Positions 47,670 to 58,243 of a stretch of 64,000 nucleotides of DNA are shown in pieces. How positions within the stretch are numbered: the stretch's first letter is position 1; every line of letters begins with the position of its first letter. The DNA comes from Bacteroidota bacterium. Its GTDB lineage: Bacteria > Bacteroidota > Bacteroidia > M30B66. The notes below the pieces were generated by a model, which worked only from the letters and a program-made list of their open reading frames with translations, was not told the DNA's origin and did no database searches. Both the position numbers and the translations under genes were made by a program. The DNA lies in the NCBI GenBank assembly GCA_027483445.1, contig JAIXUS010000013.1, positions 53,936 through 117,935 of the forward strand, in the 5' to 3' direction.

Positions 47670-48941
47670 ATGCTTGGGGCGGCCAACAAATCCGGTAGCT
47701 TTAGTAGCGGCGTCATTTGGAATATGGGCGCATTCGCGCTGATGGCTTTAATCGGCGTCCTGATGAACGTATTGATTCTTCGTTTTTATTCCAACGAAGC
47801 CCTCGGTGTGTTCAATCAGGTGTATGCCATCTACATTTTGCTCTCTCAACTTGCCGTGGGCGGCGTGCATCTGAGTGTTCAGGAGATGGTGCCACGCTTG
47901 AGCAACAGCCTCAAAGATGTAAAAGAAGCCGTTTCAACCGCTTTGATCTTGGCCCTGCTAAGCTCGCTGGTTGTGGTTGGACTAAGCCTGCCGATGAGCA
48001 ACACCATCGCTAGTTTGTTAAACAGCGAAGGCGTGGCTAAAGCGTTGCCTTTGGCCCTTCCGGGACTTTTATTTTTTTCTCTGAATAAGGTACTCATCTC
48101 CGGAATTAATGGCATACGGCACATGAAAACCTTTGCCGTTCTGCAGCTTAGCCGTTTTGTACTCATGCTCTTGGTGCTGCTGTTCTTGGTTGTTGAGGGT
48201 GCCGAGCCCGGCTACCTGGGTTTGGTGCTCAGCGTGCCTGAACCGCTCTTGTTTCTGCTGATTCTATTTCTCCGTAAAAACTGGCTGCCCGGACCGAAAA
48301 CGTTGCAAAACCGGGAAACCCTCCGCCGTCATTTTCAATTTGGCAACAAAGCCCTTACCGGCAATTTCCTGCTCGATGTCAACACCAAAGTAGACGTGTT
48401 TATTCTCGGCTTCTTCCTCGACGATGCGGCCGTTGGGCTCTACAGTTTTGCGGCCACCGTGGCCGAAGGTTTTATGCAACTGCCGGTTCTGCTGCGCAAT
48501 AACTTCAATCCGGTAATCACATCAGCCTACAAAAAAGGCCATTCCGCATTGTTTCAAAAGGTAATCAGAAGAAACATCAGGGCATTTTACAAAATACTGT
48601 TGCCTCTGGGTCTGCTCTCCATCCTTTTCTTTCCACTTTTACCCTGGCTTTCCGGGTCCAGTGAATGGTTTTCGATTAGTCTGGTATACGCAATTTTGCT
48701 GCTTTTCCTAAGCCTCAGCGCGGGGTATCAGCCCTTGCTCATGCTCTTTAACCAGTGTGGCTTGCCCGGACTTCAGTCGACATTTATCTTTTGGATTTTC
48801 CTGGCCAATTTGCTCTTTAACTTGGCCTTGGTGCCGTTTTTAGGGATTTATGGCTCCGCTCTTGGAACCGGCCTTTCGTTCCTTGTACAGGTGTGGCTCA
48901 CCCGTTATTGGGCGCAGAAACGACTTCAAACCTCATTCTAA
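47670..48941 (+). CDS. Polysaccharide flippase (Wzx/MATE-like)
   Basis: 423 aa multi-TM; 'SGVIWNMGAFALMALIGVLMNVLILRFYSNEALGVFNQVYAIY'. Confidence 0.8.
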   Translation: MLGAANKSGSFSSGVIWNMGAFALMALIGVLMNVLILRFYSNEALGVFNQVYAIYILLSQLAVGGVHLSVQEMVPRLSNSLKDVKEAVSTALILALLSSLVVVGLSLPMSNTIASLLNSEGVAKALPLALPGLLFFSLNKVLISGINGIRHMKTFAVLQLSRFVLMLLVLLFLVVEGAEPGYLGLVLSVPEPLLFLLILFLRKNWLPGPKTLQNRETLRRHFQFGNKALTGNFLLDVNTKVDVFILGFFLDDAAVGLYSFAATVAEGFMQLPVLLRNNFNPVITSAYKKGHSALFQKVIRRNIRAFYKILLPLGLLSILFFPLLPWLSGSSEWFSISLVYAILLLFLSLSAGYQPLLMLFNQCGLPGLQSTFIFWIFLANLLFNLALVPFLGIYGSALGTGLSFLVQVWLTRYWAQKRLQTSF

Positions 48942-50209
48942 TGGCGCTTTTAGACAAGGCTAAAGGCCTTACTACTAAAGGTTTATTTGTTGTTTTGAGT
49001 GGCTCTGCGGTGGCCTCTGTCATATCGTTTCTCAGTACACCGGTACTCAGCCGCCTGGCTACTCCAGAAGCTTTTGCTTATTTGGGTGTGTTGATGGCCT
49101 TGTTCAACCCTATTTCCGTATCAATCGCACTGCGCCTCGATACAGCCATTCCGCTGCCCAAGGAACAGTCTGAAGCCAAAACGCTCGTATGGCTCAGTTG
49201 GATTTCGGCTGCGGCTTTGAGCCTCATTGCCACACTCGTGGGTTTGCTCATTTTGTGGTTTTCCCCCGATTCTCTTCCGGCCTTATATCCACCGGTGCTG
49301 CAAATCTTTCCAGTTCTCCTACTCGCTTGCGGAGTGGTGATGCCACTTCAGTACTGGCTTCAACGGCAACAAGCCTACCGATCAATTTCGGTTTCCCGTA
49401 TCGTGCAAATGTCGCTTATTGCCATTACTTCGGTTATTCTGGCCGCGCTCGATTGGTCGCTCAGCTTGGTGATTGGTTATATTTTAGGCTGGTGTAGCTA
49501 CGCCGTTGTACTCTATCGTTTGGCCTTGAAAGCCGGTTTCAGCCCTCATTTTCCGGGCTGGAAAACCCTGAAAGTTAGCTTCCTGCAATACCGCCACTTC
49601 GCCGGAATGTATGCCTTGGGCAGCTTTCTCTCTGTGCTTGCCGTTTCTGTACCGGTGTTTGTGTTCAGCCGCGACTTCAGTGAAGCCGAAACCGGTTACC
49701 TCAATCTCGTTAGGCATATTTTGTTTATGGCCTCTTCATTCGTGGCCTCTTCGTTTATCCAAACCTATTACAGTCGTTACAGCCAACTTCGCCACGAAGG
49801 CCGTGCTTTGATGCCCTTAACACTCAAAGTGGCGCGTTTGATAGCTATTCCGGCGCTTCTCATGCTGCTGTTGGGCGTTTTTCTCGGTGAGCCGCTTTTT
49901 GTTTGGGTTTTTGGCGAGGACTGGAGTCGCTCCGGTAAGCTCGCCGCATGGATGGCTCCGGTTATTGCCTTACAGATGCTTTCGGCCCCGCTTTCTCCCG
50001 TGCTGCTGGTGTTGAATCGTGTTCGGCTTTTCAGCCTCTGGCAGATTGCCTATTTTAGCCTCATCGCTGCACTGATGTTTTTTCAGTTTTCCACGCCTGC
50101 CGCCTTCTTGAAGACCTACCTTCTGCTCGAGGCCCTTTGCTACGGGGCTCAGCTATGGCTTGTGTTTTACACGGTGCGCCGCTCCGATAAACTCCTCATG
50201 GCTTCCTGA
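48941..50209 (+). CDS. Second polysaccharide flippase-like (Wzx-like) protein
   Basis: ORF 48893..50209, likely start 48941; 'KGLFVVLSGSAVASVISFLSTPVLSRLATPEAFAYLGVLMALF'. Confidence 0.8.
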   Translation: MALLDKAKGLTTKGLFVVLSGSAVASVISFLSTPVLSRLATPEAFAYLGVLMALFNPISVSIALRLDTAIPLPKEQSEAKTLVWLSWISAAALSLIATLVGLLILWFSPDSLPALYPPVLQIFPVLLLACGVVMPLQYWLQRQQAYRSISVSRIVQMSLIAITSVILAALDWSLSLVIGYILGWCSYAVVLYRLALKAGFSPHFPGWKTLKVSFLQYRHFAGMYALGSFLSVLAVSVPVFVFSRDFSEAETGYLNLVRHILFMASSFVASSFIQTYYSRYSQLRHEGRALMPLTLKVARLIAIPALLMLLLGVFLGEPLFVWVFGEDWSRSGKLAAWMAPVIALQMLSAPLSPVLLVLNRVRLFSLWQIAYFSLIAALMFFQFSTPAAFLKTYLLLEALCYGAQLWLVFYTVRRSDKLLMAS

Positions 50210-51432
50210 TGCGCATCGTTATTCTCACCCAGTATTATCCTCCCGAAACGGGCGCGCCACAAAACCGGTTGTCAGACCTTGCCCTTCGCCTGCATGAAGC
50301 CGGAGATACAGTGGAGGTGTGGACCGCCATGCCCAATTACCCTGCCGGAATGGTGCATAAGGCTTACCGGTGGAAGTTCTTCTCTTCAGAACTGCGTGAT
50401 GACATCCCGGTTTACCGGAGCTGGATTTTTGCAACCTCTTCTAAAGCAGTAGTGGCCCGACTGCTCAACTATTTCTCTTTCGTATTCAGCGTTATGCTTC
50501 GCGGGCTTTTTCGCGCAAGGCGCGTGGATGTCATCCTGTGTGAAAGTCCGCCCCTCTTTCTCGGTATTTCTGCACTTTTCCTGTGCAAGCTCAAGCGGGC
50601 CCGGCTAGTGTTTAACGTTTCCGACCTTTGGCCCGAAAGTGCCGAGAAGTTGGGTATCATCACCAACAAACGCTTGCTTTCGGTGGCCACCAGGCTCGAA
50701 GAGCTGCTTTACCGTCGGTCGATGTTGGTGAGCGGGCAAACTAAAGGCATCCTTCAGTCGGTTAGTTCGCGTTTCCCTAACCTTCAAACCTGGTGGCTTC
50801 CCAATGGTGCCGATCCAACGCGTTTTAATCCGCAGCTCGATCGCAGTTGGAGAAAGCGTTTGGGCTTTGCCGATCAAGATTTTCTGGTGCTGTATGCGGG
50901 AATTATTGGTCATGCCCAGGGCTTGGAAATACTCATTGATGCTGCCGACAAGCTTCGGGAGAGCCATGTGCACTTCGTGGTGATGGGTTCTGGTCCTGTA
51001 AAGGCTGATCTCATCAGGCTTTGCCGGGAAAAACAGCTGGTTAACATTCATTTCCCCGAGCCTGTAGGCACCGATGCCATACCCTCAATTCTTGCAGCCG
51101 TTGATGCCACTGTGGTTCCGCTTCGAAAGCTCGATTTGTTTCGTGGGGCCATCCCTTCGAAAATTTTCGAAGCCCTTGCCATGCGAAAACCTATACTCCT
51201 CGGCGTTGATGGTGAGGCTCGTACACTCTTTGTGGAGGAAGGCCGCTGTGCCCTCTATTTTGAGCCCGAAGACCCCGAACAGCTGGCCGCTGCTGCGCTT
51301 GAACTGGCCTCTAATCCTCAGCTTTGCCATGAACTCGGCCTGCGCGGAGAGGCTTACGTAAAGCAGCATTTCGACCGGAGAAAAATTGCTGCCGATTTTC
51401 GCAATACGCTTATCCAAGGCATTCAGGCATGA
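50209..51432 (+). CDS. Family 4 glycosyltransferase
   Basis: 'MRIVILTQYYPPETGAPQNRLSDLALRLHEAGDTVEVWTAMPNYP', 'GAIPSKIFEALAMRKPILLGVDGEA'. Confidence 0.92.
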   Translation: MRIVILTQYYPPETGAPQNRLSDLALRLHEAGDTVEVWTAMPNYPAGMVHKAYRWKFFSSELRDDIPVYRSWIFATSSKAVVARLLNYFSFVFSVMLRGLFRARRVDVILCESPPLFLGISALFLCKLKRARLVFNVSDLWPESAEKLGIITNKRLLSVATRLEELLYRRSMLVSGQTKGILQSVSSRFPNLQTWWLPNGADPTRFNPQLDRSWRKRLGFADQDFLVLYAGIIGHAQGLEILIDAADKLRESHVHFVVMGSGPVKADLIRLCREKQLVNIHFPEPVGTDAIPSILAAVDATVVPLRKLDLFRGAIPSKIFEALAMRKPILLGVDGEARTLFVEEGRCALYFEPEDPEQLAAAALELASNPQLCHELGLRGEAYVKQHFDRRKIAADFRNTLIQGIQA

Positions 51433-52655
51433 ACTCTACAGCCACAACATACGGTGCCCGTTTGGAAGAAGCTCCCTTCGTGATGCTTGTTTTGGCTGCA
51501 TTCTTTATTCCTGTTTTTCAGGGTTTTGCAATCCTTTCGGCGCTCCTTGGTTTACTCTTCGCCCTGGTTTTACGCCATCCTCTTCATCTCACAACACACT
51601 CCAAATACTTTGTGTGGGTGGTTTTGTCTATCTGGCTCTGGCAGGCCGCAGGGCTTTTGTATACTAGCGATATTTCAACCGGACTTTTTCACCTTCAACA
51701 AAAACTAGGATTACTCCTGTTTATTCCCTGTATTCTGGCGCTTGGAACGCTAACCACGAAGCGGTTTTCGGTCATTGCTTCGGCCTTTGTTTTGGGCTGT
51801 TTGGGTAGTACGCTGTATTTTCTCGTGCGTTCGTATCTGGCCTGGAAGGCCGGAGCCGACTATTCTGTTTTTCAATATGTGCATCTCAGCGCACCCTTTC
51901 ATCCTTCGTATTTCGCGCTGTACCTTTCCTTTTCAATCGCCCTGCTGATTTGGCTTTTTACACGTCAAACGAAAACTATTTTTAAATGCTTATTGGTAGC
52001 ACTTTCCATTGCATTTTATCTCGTTTGCATCCTGTTGCAATCAAAGGCCGGGTTGTTTGCCGCCACACTGGTTTTGCCGTTGAGTATTTGGTTCAATAGC
52101 CCGGCAAAGCTACGCAGGCCCTTGCTGCTCGGGGCGGTTGTAATATTGGTGGCTGCCAATGCTGTTGCTTTAAGTTTGTGGTTGGCCAAAGGCGAATCTC
52201 GCATGGAGCAATTTCTCAGCTTGTTTGAGCGTAGCGCTGTTACCTCCACAAATCCCAACGATGCCAATGCGGTGAGATTTGTGCTTTGGAAAACAAGTTT
52301 GGAGCTCTCCGAACGGGCGGTTCTGGCAGGCTTTGGTTCGGGCGACGTGAAGCATGTTTTGCGAGAGGAGCTCACCAAGAACGGGCAAACGTATGCTGCC
52401 AGCAGCGAGTTTAACGCGCACAATCAGTTTCTTCAAAGTCTTCTTGCCGGTGGTTTGCCGGCTTTGTTCCTGCTTTTGCTGTATTTGTTTTTGCCCCTTC
52501 GGGATGGCATCACGAAAAAGCGCAGCCTCAACGTAATTTTAGTTTTCCTGCTTTTCCTGCAGTTTCAGCCAGAAGCCATGCTCGAAGCTCAGGAGGGTAT
52601 CCTTTTTTGTGGCTTTTGGCTGAGTTTACTCGTGTTAAGGCCAACCGAAGGTTAA
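51429..52655 (+). CDS. O-antigen ligase/polymerase-like membrane protein
   Basis: Multi-TM; 'SELSERAVLAGFGSGDVKHVL...FNAHNQFLQSLLAGGLPALFLLLL'-type WaaL/Wzy_C motif. Confidence 0.82.
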   Translation: MNSTATTYGARLEEAPFVMLVLAAFFIPVFQGFAILSALLGLLFALVLRHPLHLTTHSKYFVWVVLSIWLWQAAGLLYTSDISTGLFHLQQKLGLLLFIPCILALGTLTTKRFSVIASAFVLGCLGSTLYFLVRSYLAWKAGADYSVFQYVHLSAPFHPSYFALYLSFSIALLIWLFTRQTKTIFKCLLVALSIAFYLVCILLQSKAGLFAATLVLPLSIWFNSPAKLRRPLLLGAVVILVAANAVALSLWLAKGESRMEQFLSLFERSAVTSTNPNDANAVRFVLWKTSLELSERAVLAGFGSGDVKHVLREELTKNGQTYAASSEFNAHNQFLQSLLAGGLPALFLLLLYLFLPLRDGITKKRSLNVILVFLLFLQFQPEAMLEAQEGILFCGFWLSLLVLRPTEG

Positions 52656-55600
52656 AACGAACGCGGAATCTTCACGGCCTGCGCTTCGCCATTAAACACC
52701 AATTGCAGCGTGTAAACTCCTTTGGCCAGTTGAGCCGATGGATTCAAATCGAACTGATTGACGCCATCGTTGCTGTTCAGGCTTTGTTGAAGTACAAGCT
52801 TTCCATTCATGTCGTAACAAAAAACATCTACCCGACCTTTGCCGCCCGTGGTAAAGGATCCGCTCAGGCTTCCTGATTCATTAAAGGATGCGTGCACCAA
52901 CTGGAAACCGGCCTGCTGCTCGAACTGCACAGGAATGATTTCCGAATCGGTAAAGCTTCCGTTAAAGTCGACCTGCCGCAACCGGTAATACACCACCTTG
53001 TGGCCCAATCGGGCTACTGAGGCATCTAGTAGATCGTATTTCTTTACCGAATTTGAGTTTCCGGAGCCCGGAATGCGTCCAACAGGAGTGAACTGTTCAG
53101 CATTAAATGACCGATGTACCTCGAAGTAATCGTTGTTGATTTCAGAGAGTGTTGTCCAGTTTAGTAGCACATCTTCCTGTTGAGGTGTCGCCGTGAACTC
53201 GAGCAGTTCTACCGGCAGTGGCGCGCTGGAAAGAACGCCAAAACCAAACGGCCCGTAGAGTGAGGTAGCCGACGATTTGGCAAATCCCATGGTGGAAGAG
53301 CCGCCAACGCTTCCGTCTATTGGCCCCACCGACTCAAAATAGCCTTCGTTGTTGTTCCAGGCCAGCACCCTCAAGCGCATCATAATGTTGTTGTCTTCCA
53401 CAATGCCTGTTTCAGCGCCCCAATGGAGCGTAATTTCGGTTTCCTGTCCGGGCGAAAAGGCCGGTGGCGCAATTACCCAATATTCGTTGTTCTTCACTTC
53501 GAATTCTTCCGGCCCCCGTGCGTTAATGTCCCAATGGTTCGACAGCGGAGCGGCAAAAAACTCAGCTTTTAGGGCATTCCCGCCATCGTTCACCACTTCG
53601 GCTTTACGGTACCTTCCGTTTTTTCCAATTGGAAAGGTGAAATGCTGAATGCCGGGTGCAAATTCTTTCACCACCGGACCATCAATATAGTTGCTAGCCG
53701 AGCCAAAGCCAATCAACTTGCCCGATTGTCCAACAGTAAGCAGGTTTTCGGAGGTGGTAAACAGCACGCCATCATTCATAATGAGCGAGTCTATAACGGT
53801 GAGTGCTGTACCAAGTCGTACCCGTCCTTGCGCATTCCGGTTGAGCCTTAATGTCTTCACCACATTGGCCCCATTTTTAAACTTCAAAGCTCCGGTAACA
53901 CTCGAAGAGCCATTCACGCGAAAACGGGTAAGGTGGTCAGAAACAAAGCGCCCTGTCGACAATGAGTCGATGCTGCCATTAAGCTCAACATGTCGGTTAT
54001 TGGTAATTATCTCCGTTAGGTCCGACAGAAACAGCGAACCTGTATTCCGAATTCTTAGGGTTTGTTGGCTATTCGTTCCGGCCATGCTAAGTTTTCCTTC
54101 ACGAAGCAGGCGCAGGCTGTTGAGTTCCACCAATTGGGCGCTACCTTCTAAACGAATGCTATCGTGTGCTGCGTTGAATTCCGCCATAAAGTTCCGCAAG
54201 CCATTTTGATTGCTGAATAGGGCTTGAGTGGAGTCGTTGTTCATCAGCCAAAAGGCGGTGCCGGGTGTTGAGGTGCCACTCCATTCGAGATGTCCGGCCA
54301 AGGCTACCGTGCTGTTCTGCAACACGATGTTTCCTCTGTTTCTGAGTCTGCCATCATACCAACACCCCTCCAAACGAGCAGTTCCGGTGAGCGTAGTTGT
54401 GGTTGTCGGACGTAAATCGAGGCTCATGAAATGCCCGGTATTGCCTGTTGCAATGGTTGGAGTTCTAACAACGCTAACTGAGCCAGCCGGTGTTGAAATG
54501 CTTGTTCCTGTTGGTGCAACAATTACGCTGTCGGCGCAGGCCGGCCTTTGGCGGGTGTCCCAGTTAGCGTCGGTATTCCAGTCGGCAGTGTTGAGTCCGG
54601 TGAATGTTTTTACGTGCAGGAACTCGTCGGCACCAATATCGGTTCCTCTTCGAAAATCGCCATCCATATCGGTTCGAATGGCTAAGGGTGAACTTACCAC
54701 CATTCCTCGGGCATTGACACGAATTTCGCAATTAGAAATGTGCAAATCGGCCTGGGCCAAATTGGTAAACACGCTGCCTGAGCATGCGGTTAATGTTGTA
54801 TTTACCGCGGCCATATTTTCAAAAATCGAGTGCGCATCCTGACTGCTTGCCGATTGCCATCCCGCCAGGTTGGCCCAGCTGCCTTCTCTGCGTGTGGTAT
54901 TGTTGGCGTTGACGGCGAAAACGATGTTATTGTTTGAAGCGTTCCAGCCTGAGCTGCTCTTCTCCAGTCCAATGGAGCCATTTCTCGAATTTCCGCTGCG
55001 GGCATTCACCAAAATGTTGTTGTAGAGGAACAATGGTGAGGGAATGGCAATGTCCCAAAAGTTACCCCTGAAATAGGCAAATGTTGCATTTGAACCTCCC
55101 GGCTCGGAGCCGGCAATTACTATGGAGTTGTGGGCGATTAACACCGACTGATTGCGAACGTCGTTGCCATCAAAAATGCCCATTAGGGCAGCACGACTGG
55201 TGTTGTTGGAGCCGTTGGGAAGAAGTCCAAGGCTAATCATGTTGTTGTAAATTGCCAGTCTTCCTCCAGCTTCCTTGTCGCCGGTGTTAATGCCGGCTGC
55301 AGTAGGCGCCTTTACGTGCACCCGTGTAGAGCGGTTCGAAATATCGTAAATGCGGTTTCCGTGGATATTTGCCGTTCCCAAGCCAGCGGCAACAATGCCG
55401 GCACTGTGGTTTCGAAGGTTTATCGGGTTTGCGGCGTAAATGCTGTATATGAGATTGTTGCGAACAGTTACTTCGCCGGTATGGTTGGTTAAATGGACGC
55501 CGCTCACTGCCTGATTTATTCCCCAACTCGACATTGGAGAGAAAGATTGGATTTGTGCAATGGTATCGCGGTATAGGTTAGCACCTGCCGAACCTGCATG

Positions 55601-57919
55601 GTGATAGCCTCGTGCAAATGAAGCCTGCGAAAACGACGAGTCGCATAAGCCTCCAATGTAGTTGTCGAAAATTTCCGCCACATTTTGGCCTGTACTCATG
55701 TTCAGGATACCAGTAACGCTCTGTATGGCGGCTCCTGATGCAGTTCTTAGGCTGGCAGTTTGGGTTTTGTGACCAATGCGGTTGTTCCGCACCTGTAAAC
55801 CGCTAAACAAGGGCTGAATACGTAGACCTACGACCGAAATGCCGAAGCCATGCACGTCGTCATCGTCATCATCATCATCGTCATCATCATCGTCATCATC
55901 ATCGTCATCATCATCATCATCATCATCGTCATCATCATCGTCATCCTCGCAGGAGTTTGAGGGCACACTGCCTCCTGAAATAGCACGTCCTGTAATGCCT
56001 TGAACCACATTGCCATCCACAATACCACCATGCCCCATAAACTCAATGCCGATGGCCGAAATGGTACCGGCAGTATTGTTGGCTGTACAGGTAAAACGAA
56101 GCGAATCGCGGCTGCCAATGATGTTTTGTCGAACCTCAGCAATACCACCGTTAATGAAGATTCCTCTGAATGAGTACTCGTTAGTATTCAAGGTTCTGGG
56201 GAACTCCATGTTAAAGTTGTTGATCACATTGCCTTCCACTTGAGCAAAGGCGTTGGCCGCGAAACGAATATCGATGCCTCGTATCCGCAAGGGCATATTC
56301 GAGCTGGTGGTCATATACCAGGGTGTACCTCTTGCAAATCGGGCGCCTCCGCCAATATAGTTGTTGCGGATAAACACCGAATCGGTATTGGTTGAGGTTC
56401 CTCCCGAGCGACCACCAATGATCGATACATAGGTAGCCGAATTTCCAGGGGCGCCAACACTGGTTTGGTAAAGGTGGTTGCCCTCAATGGTGATGTTGCG
56501 CAAGTGTTCTCCGAGAATAACGTATCCCGACGAAGATGAAGGCTGATAACAATTTACTACCTCATTGTTGCGCACTACGATCTGCCGCGATTCTCGTCCG
56601 CTGGTACCACTCAGGTAAACACCATGGCGTGGCATAGCGGTGCCGTTGCGGATGACATTGTGAGCAATCTGAATGTTTCGGTTTGCCGTGGTACCTGTTG
56701 CGTCGCCCACCAATACCAACCCATTCGCAAGGTTGTTGTTGATACCCTCGATGGTGCAAAAGCGAATCTGGTTGTTTTGGGCACCATTACGAAGGGTGAA
56801 CACGGGCGAATTCGTGATGTTGTTGCGGAATGTGAGGAAACGCGGAGTATTCAGATTTTCAGAATTATCGCCAGGTGCCCGGCCATCAAAAATTACATTG
56901 TCGGCACCGTTCATTACAATCATTCCATTGCTGCCAATGCCCGTAACACCGTTGATATTGCGGTTGGTGGCGGCCGATGGCCTGATGGTAATCGTGTACT
57001 GATTCATGCCCGTTAACTGCTGCAGCGCAACAGCACCGGTTTCGTTCAGGTCGGAACTGATGCTTAAATTCAGGTCGGAACTCAGTCCGCCCATATTGTT
57101 AAGCACATCGAAAAACCCACCTGGATTGGTGATGCTGGTGAATTCGCCACAGTTGCCGATGCTCAGGTTTGCCTGATTGAGGGTTGAACCAAAGCCAAAC
57201 ACGAAGAAGTTGTCGAAATCGACCGTTGCAAAAAAGGTATTGGTAAAGGTGATTTTGAAGTTAACCGGGTTTACAGTTCCCGTTTGTGCGTTGATGTCGT
57301 TGTAAATGCGGGTGTTACCCACCCAAATGTCGTGACGGTCGTTGGCCACAGTTTCGTTGCTGCCGTTGGGAGCCAAATAGGTGTAAGTGCTTCCGGTATT
57401 GTTAACCACCCATGTGATACGTCGTATGCCAGTTTGGTTTGTAGTGTTGTTGTTGTTTCCGGTAATGTCGCGAAGCCGAAAGGTATTTGCAGTGTTTACG
57501 AAATTGATGGCAAACTGACTGTGTACGCGGGTATTCGCTTCTACGCCGGGTGTGCTGCTGAAGCTCGAGCCCAACTGAATTACAATACCGGCATTGTTGT
57601 TTTGGGTATTTTCGGAAACTGCTAGGTCGAACGCGAAGATTAGTCCCCCAGACGTATTCCCCGGAAGCGCTGTAGTTCTGCTCAGTGATCCTTCGTGGGG
57701 GTTGGCGCCATTCTTACTTACTCTAAACATCTGGTTAAAGATCTGGGCACTTACCGCGCCACCCGATGCTTGCCAGGCATTAAACTGCGAGGCGGTCGGA
57801 CTTGCACCGGTATACGCTGAAACCGTGTTGGACGAACAGAAGTTTTGTTGAAAAAACTGAGCTTCCAACGAAGAGAAAGCAATAAGAATAATTACGGAGA
57901 GGAGTAGTTTTGCCTTCAT
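52652..57919 (-). CDS. Giant T9SS-secreted right-handed beta-helix protein with a 30-Asp tract
   Basis: 1755 aa; signal peptide; repeated 'NNEVVN..NITIEGNHLY..' beta-helix motifs; 'LPVELLEFTA...NNDYFEVHRSFNAEQFTPVGRIPGSGNS'; C-terminal sorting domain. Confidence 0.85.
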   Translation of the reverse strand: MKAKLLLSVIILIAFSSLEAQFFQQNFCSSNTVSAYTGASPTASQFNAWQASGGAVSAQIFNQMFRVSKNGANPHEGSLSRTTALPGNTSGGLIFAFDLAVSENTQNNNAGIVIQLGSSFSSTPGVEANTRVHSQFAINFVNTANTFRLRDITGNNNNTTNQTGIRRITWVVNNTGSTYTYLAPNGSNETVANDRHDIWVGNTRIYNDINAQTGTVNPVNFKITFTNTFFATVDFDNFFVFGFGSTLNQANLSIGNCGEFTSITNPGGFFDVLNNMGGLSSDLNLSISSDLNETGAVALQQLTGMNQYTITIRPSAATNRNINGVTGIGSNGMIVMNGADNVIFDGRAPGDNSENLNTPRFLTFRNNITNSPVFTLRNGAQNNQIRFCTIEGINNNLANGLVLVGDATGTTANRNIQIAHNVIRNGTAMPRHGVYLSGTSGRESRQIVVRNNEVVNCYQPSSSSGYVILGEHLRNITIEGNHLYQTSVGAPGNSATYVSIIGGRSGGTSTNTDSVFIRNNYIGGGARFARGTPWYMTTSSNMPLRIRGIDIRFAANAFAQVEGNVINNFNMEFPRTLNTNEYSFRGIFINGGIAEVRQNIIGSRDSLRFTCTANNTAGTISAIGIEFMGHGGIVDGNVVQGITGRAISGGSVPSNSCEDDDDDDDDDDDDDDDDDDDDDDDDDDDDDDVHGFGISVVGLRIQPLFSGLQVRNNRIGHKTQTASLRTASGAAIQSVTGILNMSTGQNVAEIFDNYIGGLCDSSFSQASFARGYHHAGSAGANLYRDTIAQIQSFSPMSSWGINQAVSGVHLTNHTGEVTVRNNLIYSIYAANPINLRNHSAGIVAAGLGTANIHGNRIYDISNRSTRVHVKAPTAAGINTGDKEAGGRLAIYNNMISLGLLPNGSNNTSRAALMGIFDGNDVRNQSVLIAHNSIVIAGSEPGGSNATFAYFRGNFWDIAIPSPLFLYNNILVNARSGNSRNGSIGLEKSSSGWNASNNNIVFAVNANNTTRREGSWANLAGWQSASSQDAHSIFENMAAVNTTLTACSGSVFTNLAQADLHISNCEIRVNARGMVVSSPLAIRTDMDGDFRRGTDIGADEFLHVKTFTGLNTADWNTDANWDTRQRPACADSVIVAPTGTSISTPAGSVSVVRTPTIATGNTGHFMSLDLRPTTTTTLTGTARLEGCWYDGRLRNRGNIVLQNSTVALAGHLEWSGTSTPGTAFWLMNNDSTQALFSNQNGLRNFMAEFNAAHDSIRLEGSAQLVELNSLRLLREGKLSMAGTNSQQTLRIRNTGSLFLSDLTEIITNNRHVELNGSIDSLSTGRFVSDHLTRFRVNGSSSVTGALKFKNGANVVKTLRLNRNAQGRVRLGTALTVIDSLIMNDGVLFTTSENLLTVGQSGKLIGFGSASNYIDGPVVKEFAPGIQHFTFPIGKNGRYRKAEVVNDGGNALKAEFFAAPLSNHWDINARGPEEFEVKNNEYWVIAPPAFSPGQETEITLHWGAETGIVEDNNIMMRLRVLAWNNNEGYFESVGPIDGSVGGSSTMGFAKSSATSLYGPFGFGVLSSAPLPVELLEFTATPQQEDVLLNWTTLSEINNDYFEVHRSFNAEQFTPVGRIPGSGNSNSVKKYDLLDASVARLGHKVVYYRLRQVDFNGSFTDSEIIPVQFEQQAGFQLVHASFNESGSLSGSFTTGGKGRVDVFCYDMNGKLVLQQSLNSNDGVNQFDLNPSAQLAKGVYTLQLVFNGEAQAVKIPRSF
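55856..55945 (-). repeat. Trinucleotide (GAT/GAC) repeat encoding 30 consecutive Asp
   Basis: 90 nt of ATC/GTC triplets on the plus strand between GTG (Val) and GAG (Glu) codons of the 52652-57919 CDS. Confidence 0.95.
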
Positions 57920-58243
57920 AGGCTATGTTGCATTTACAACAGGCTCATACTGCTTTGCCTTGGTGCAGGTTTTCTTTAGTCTATGTAGCAAAGAGTGTCA
58001 ATTAGCATTTCTTTTCAAGGTAGGTGAAAATGTGGCTCAACCTTGATGGCATTCCGTTAATTCTTACATGTTTTTATTGAGGTGGGATGACCTTTCGTGC
58101 TTGTAAATGAGAATAATCATCAGCCTTTAGGCGCTTTGTTCAGCGTGGCCTGCATAAATCTTACATCCCTCAGAAAAGAAGAAAATTTGTTGAATTGTGG
58201 CTCGCCCCACACTCCGCATGAGCCCGAAAGTTACCTTTGCTTC

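Noticed and set aside
53691-54842. Antisense ORFs of 172 and 204 aa opposite the giant T9SS gene
   Set aside because: Overlap a convincing 1755-aa CDS on the other strand; no recognisable domains and typical of antisense open frames.
55828-56148. Met/Thr-rich 106-aa ORF across the Asp tract
   Set aside because: Same-strand, alternative-frame reading of the GAT/GAC repeat; the Asp frame belongs to the long CDS.
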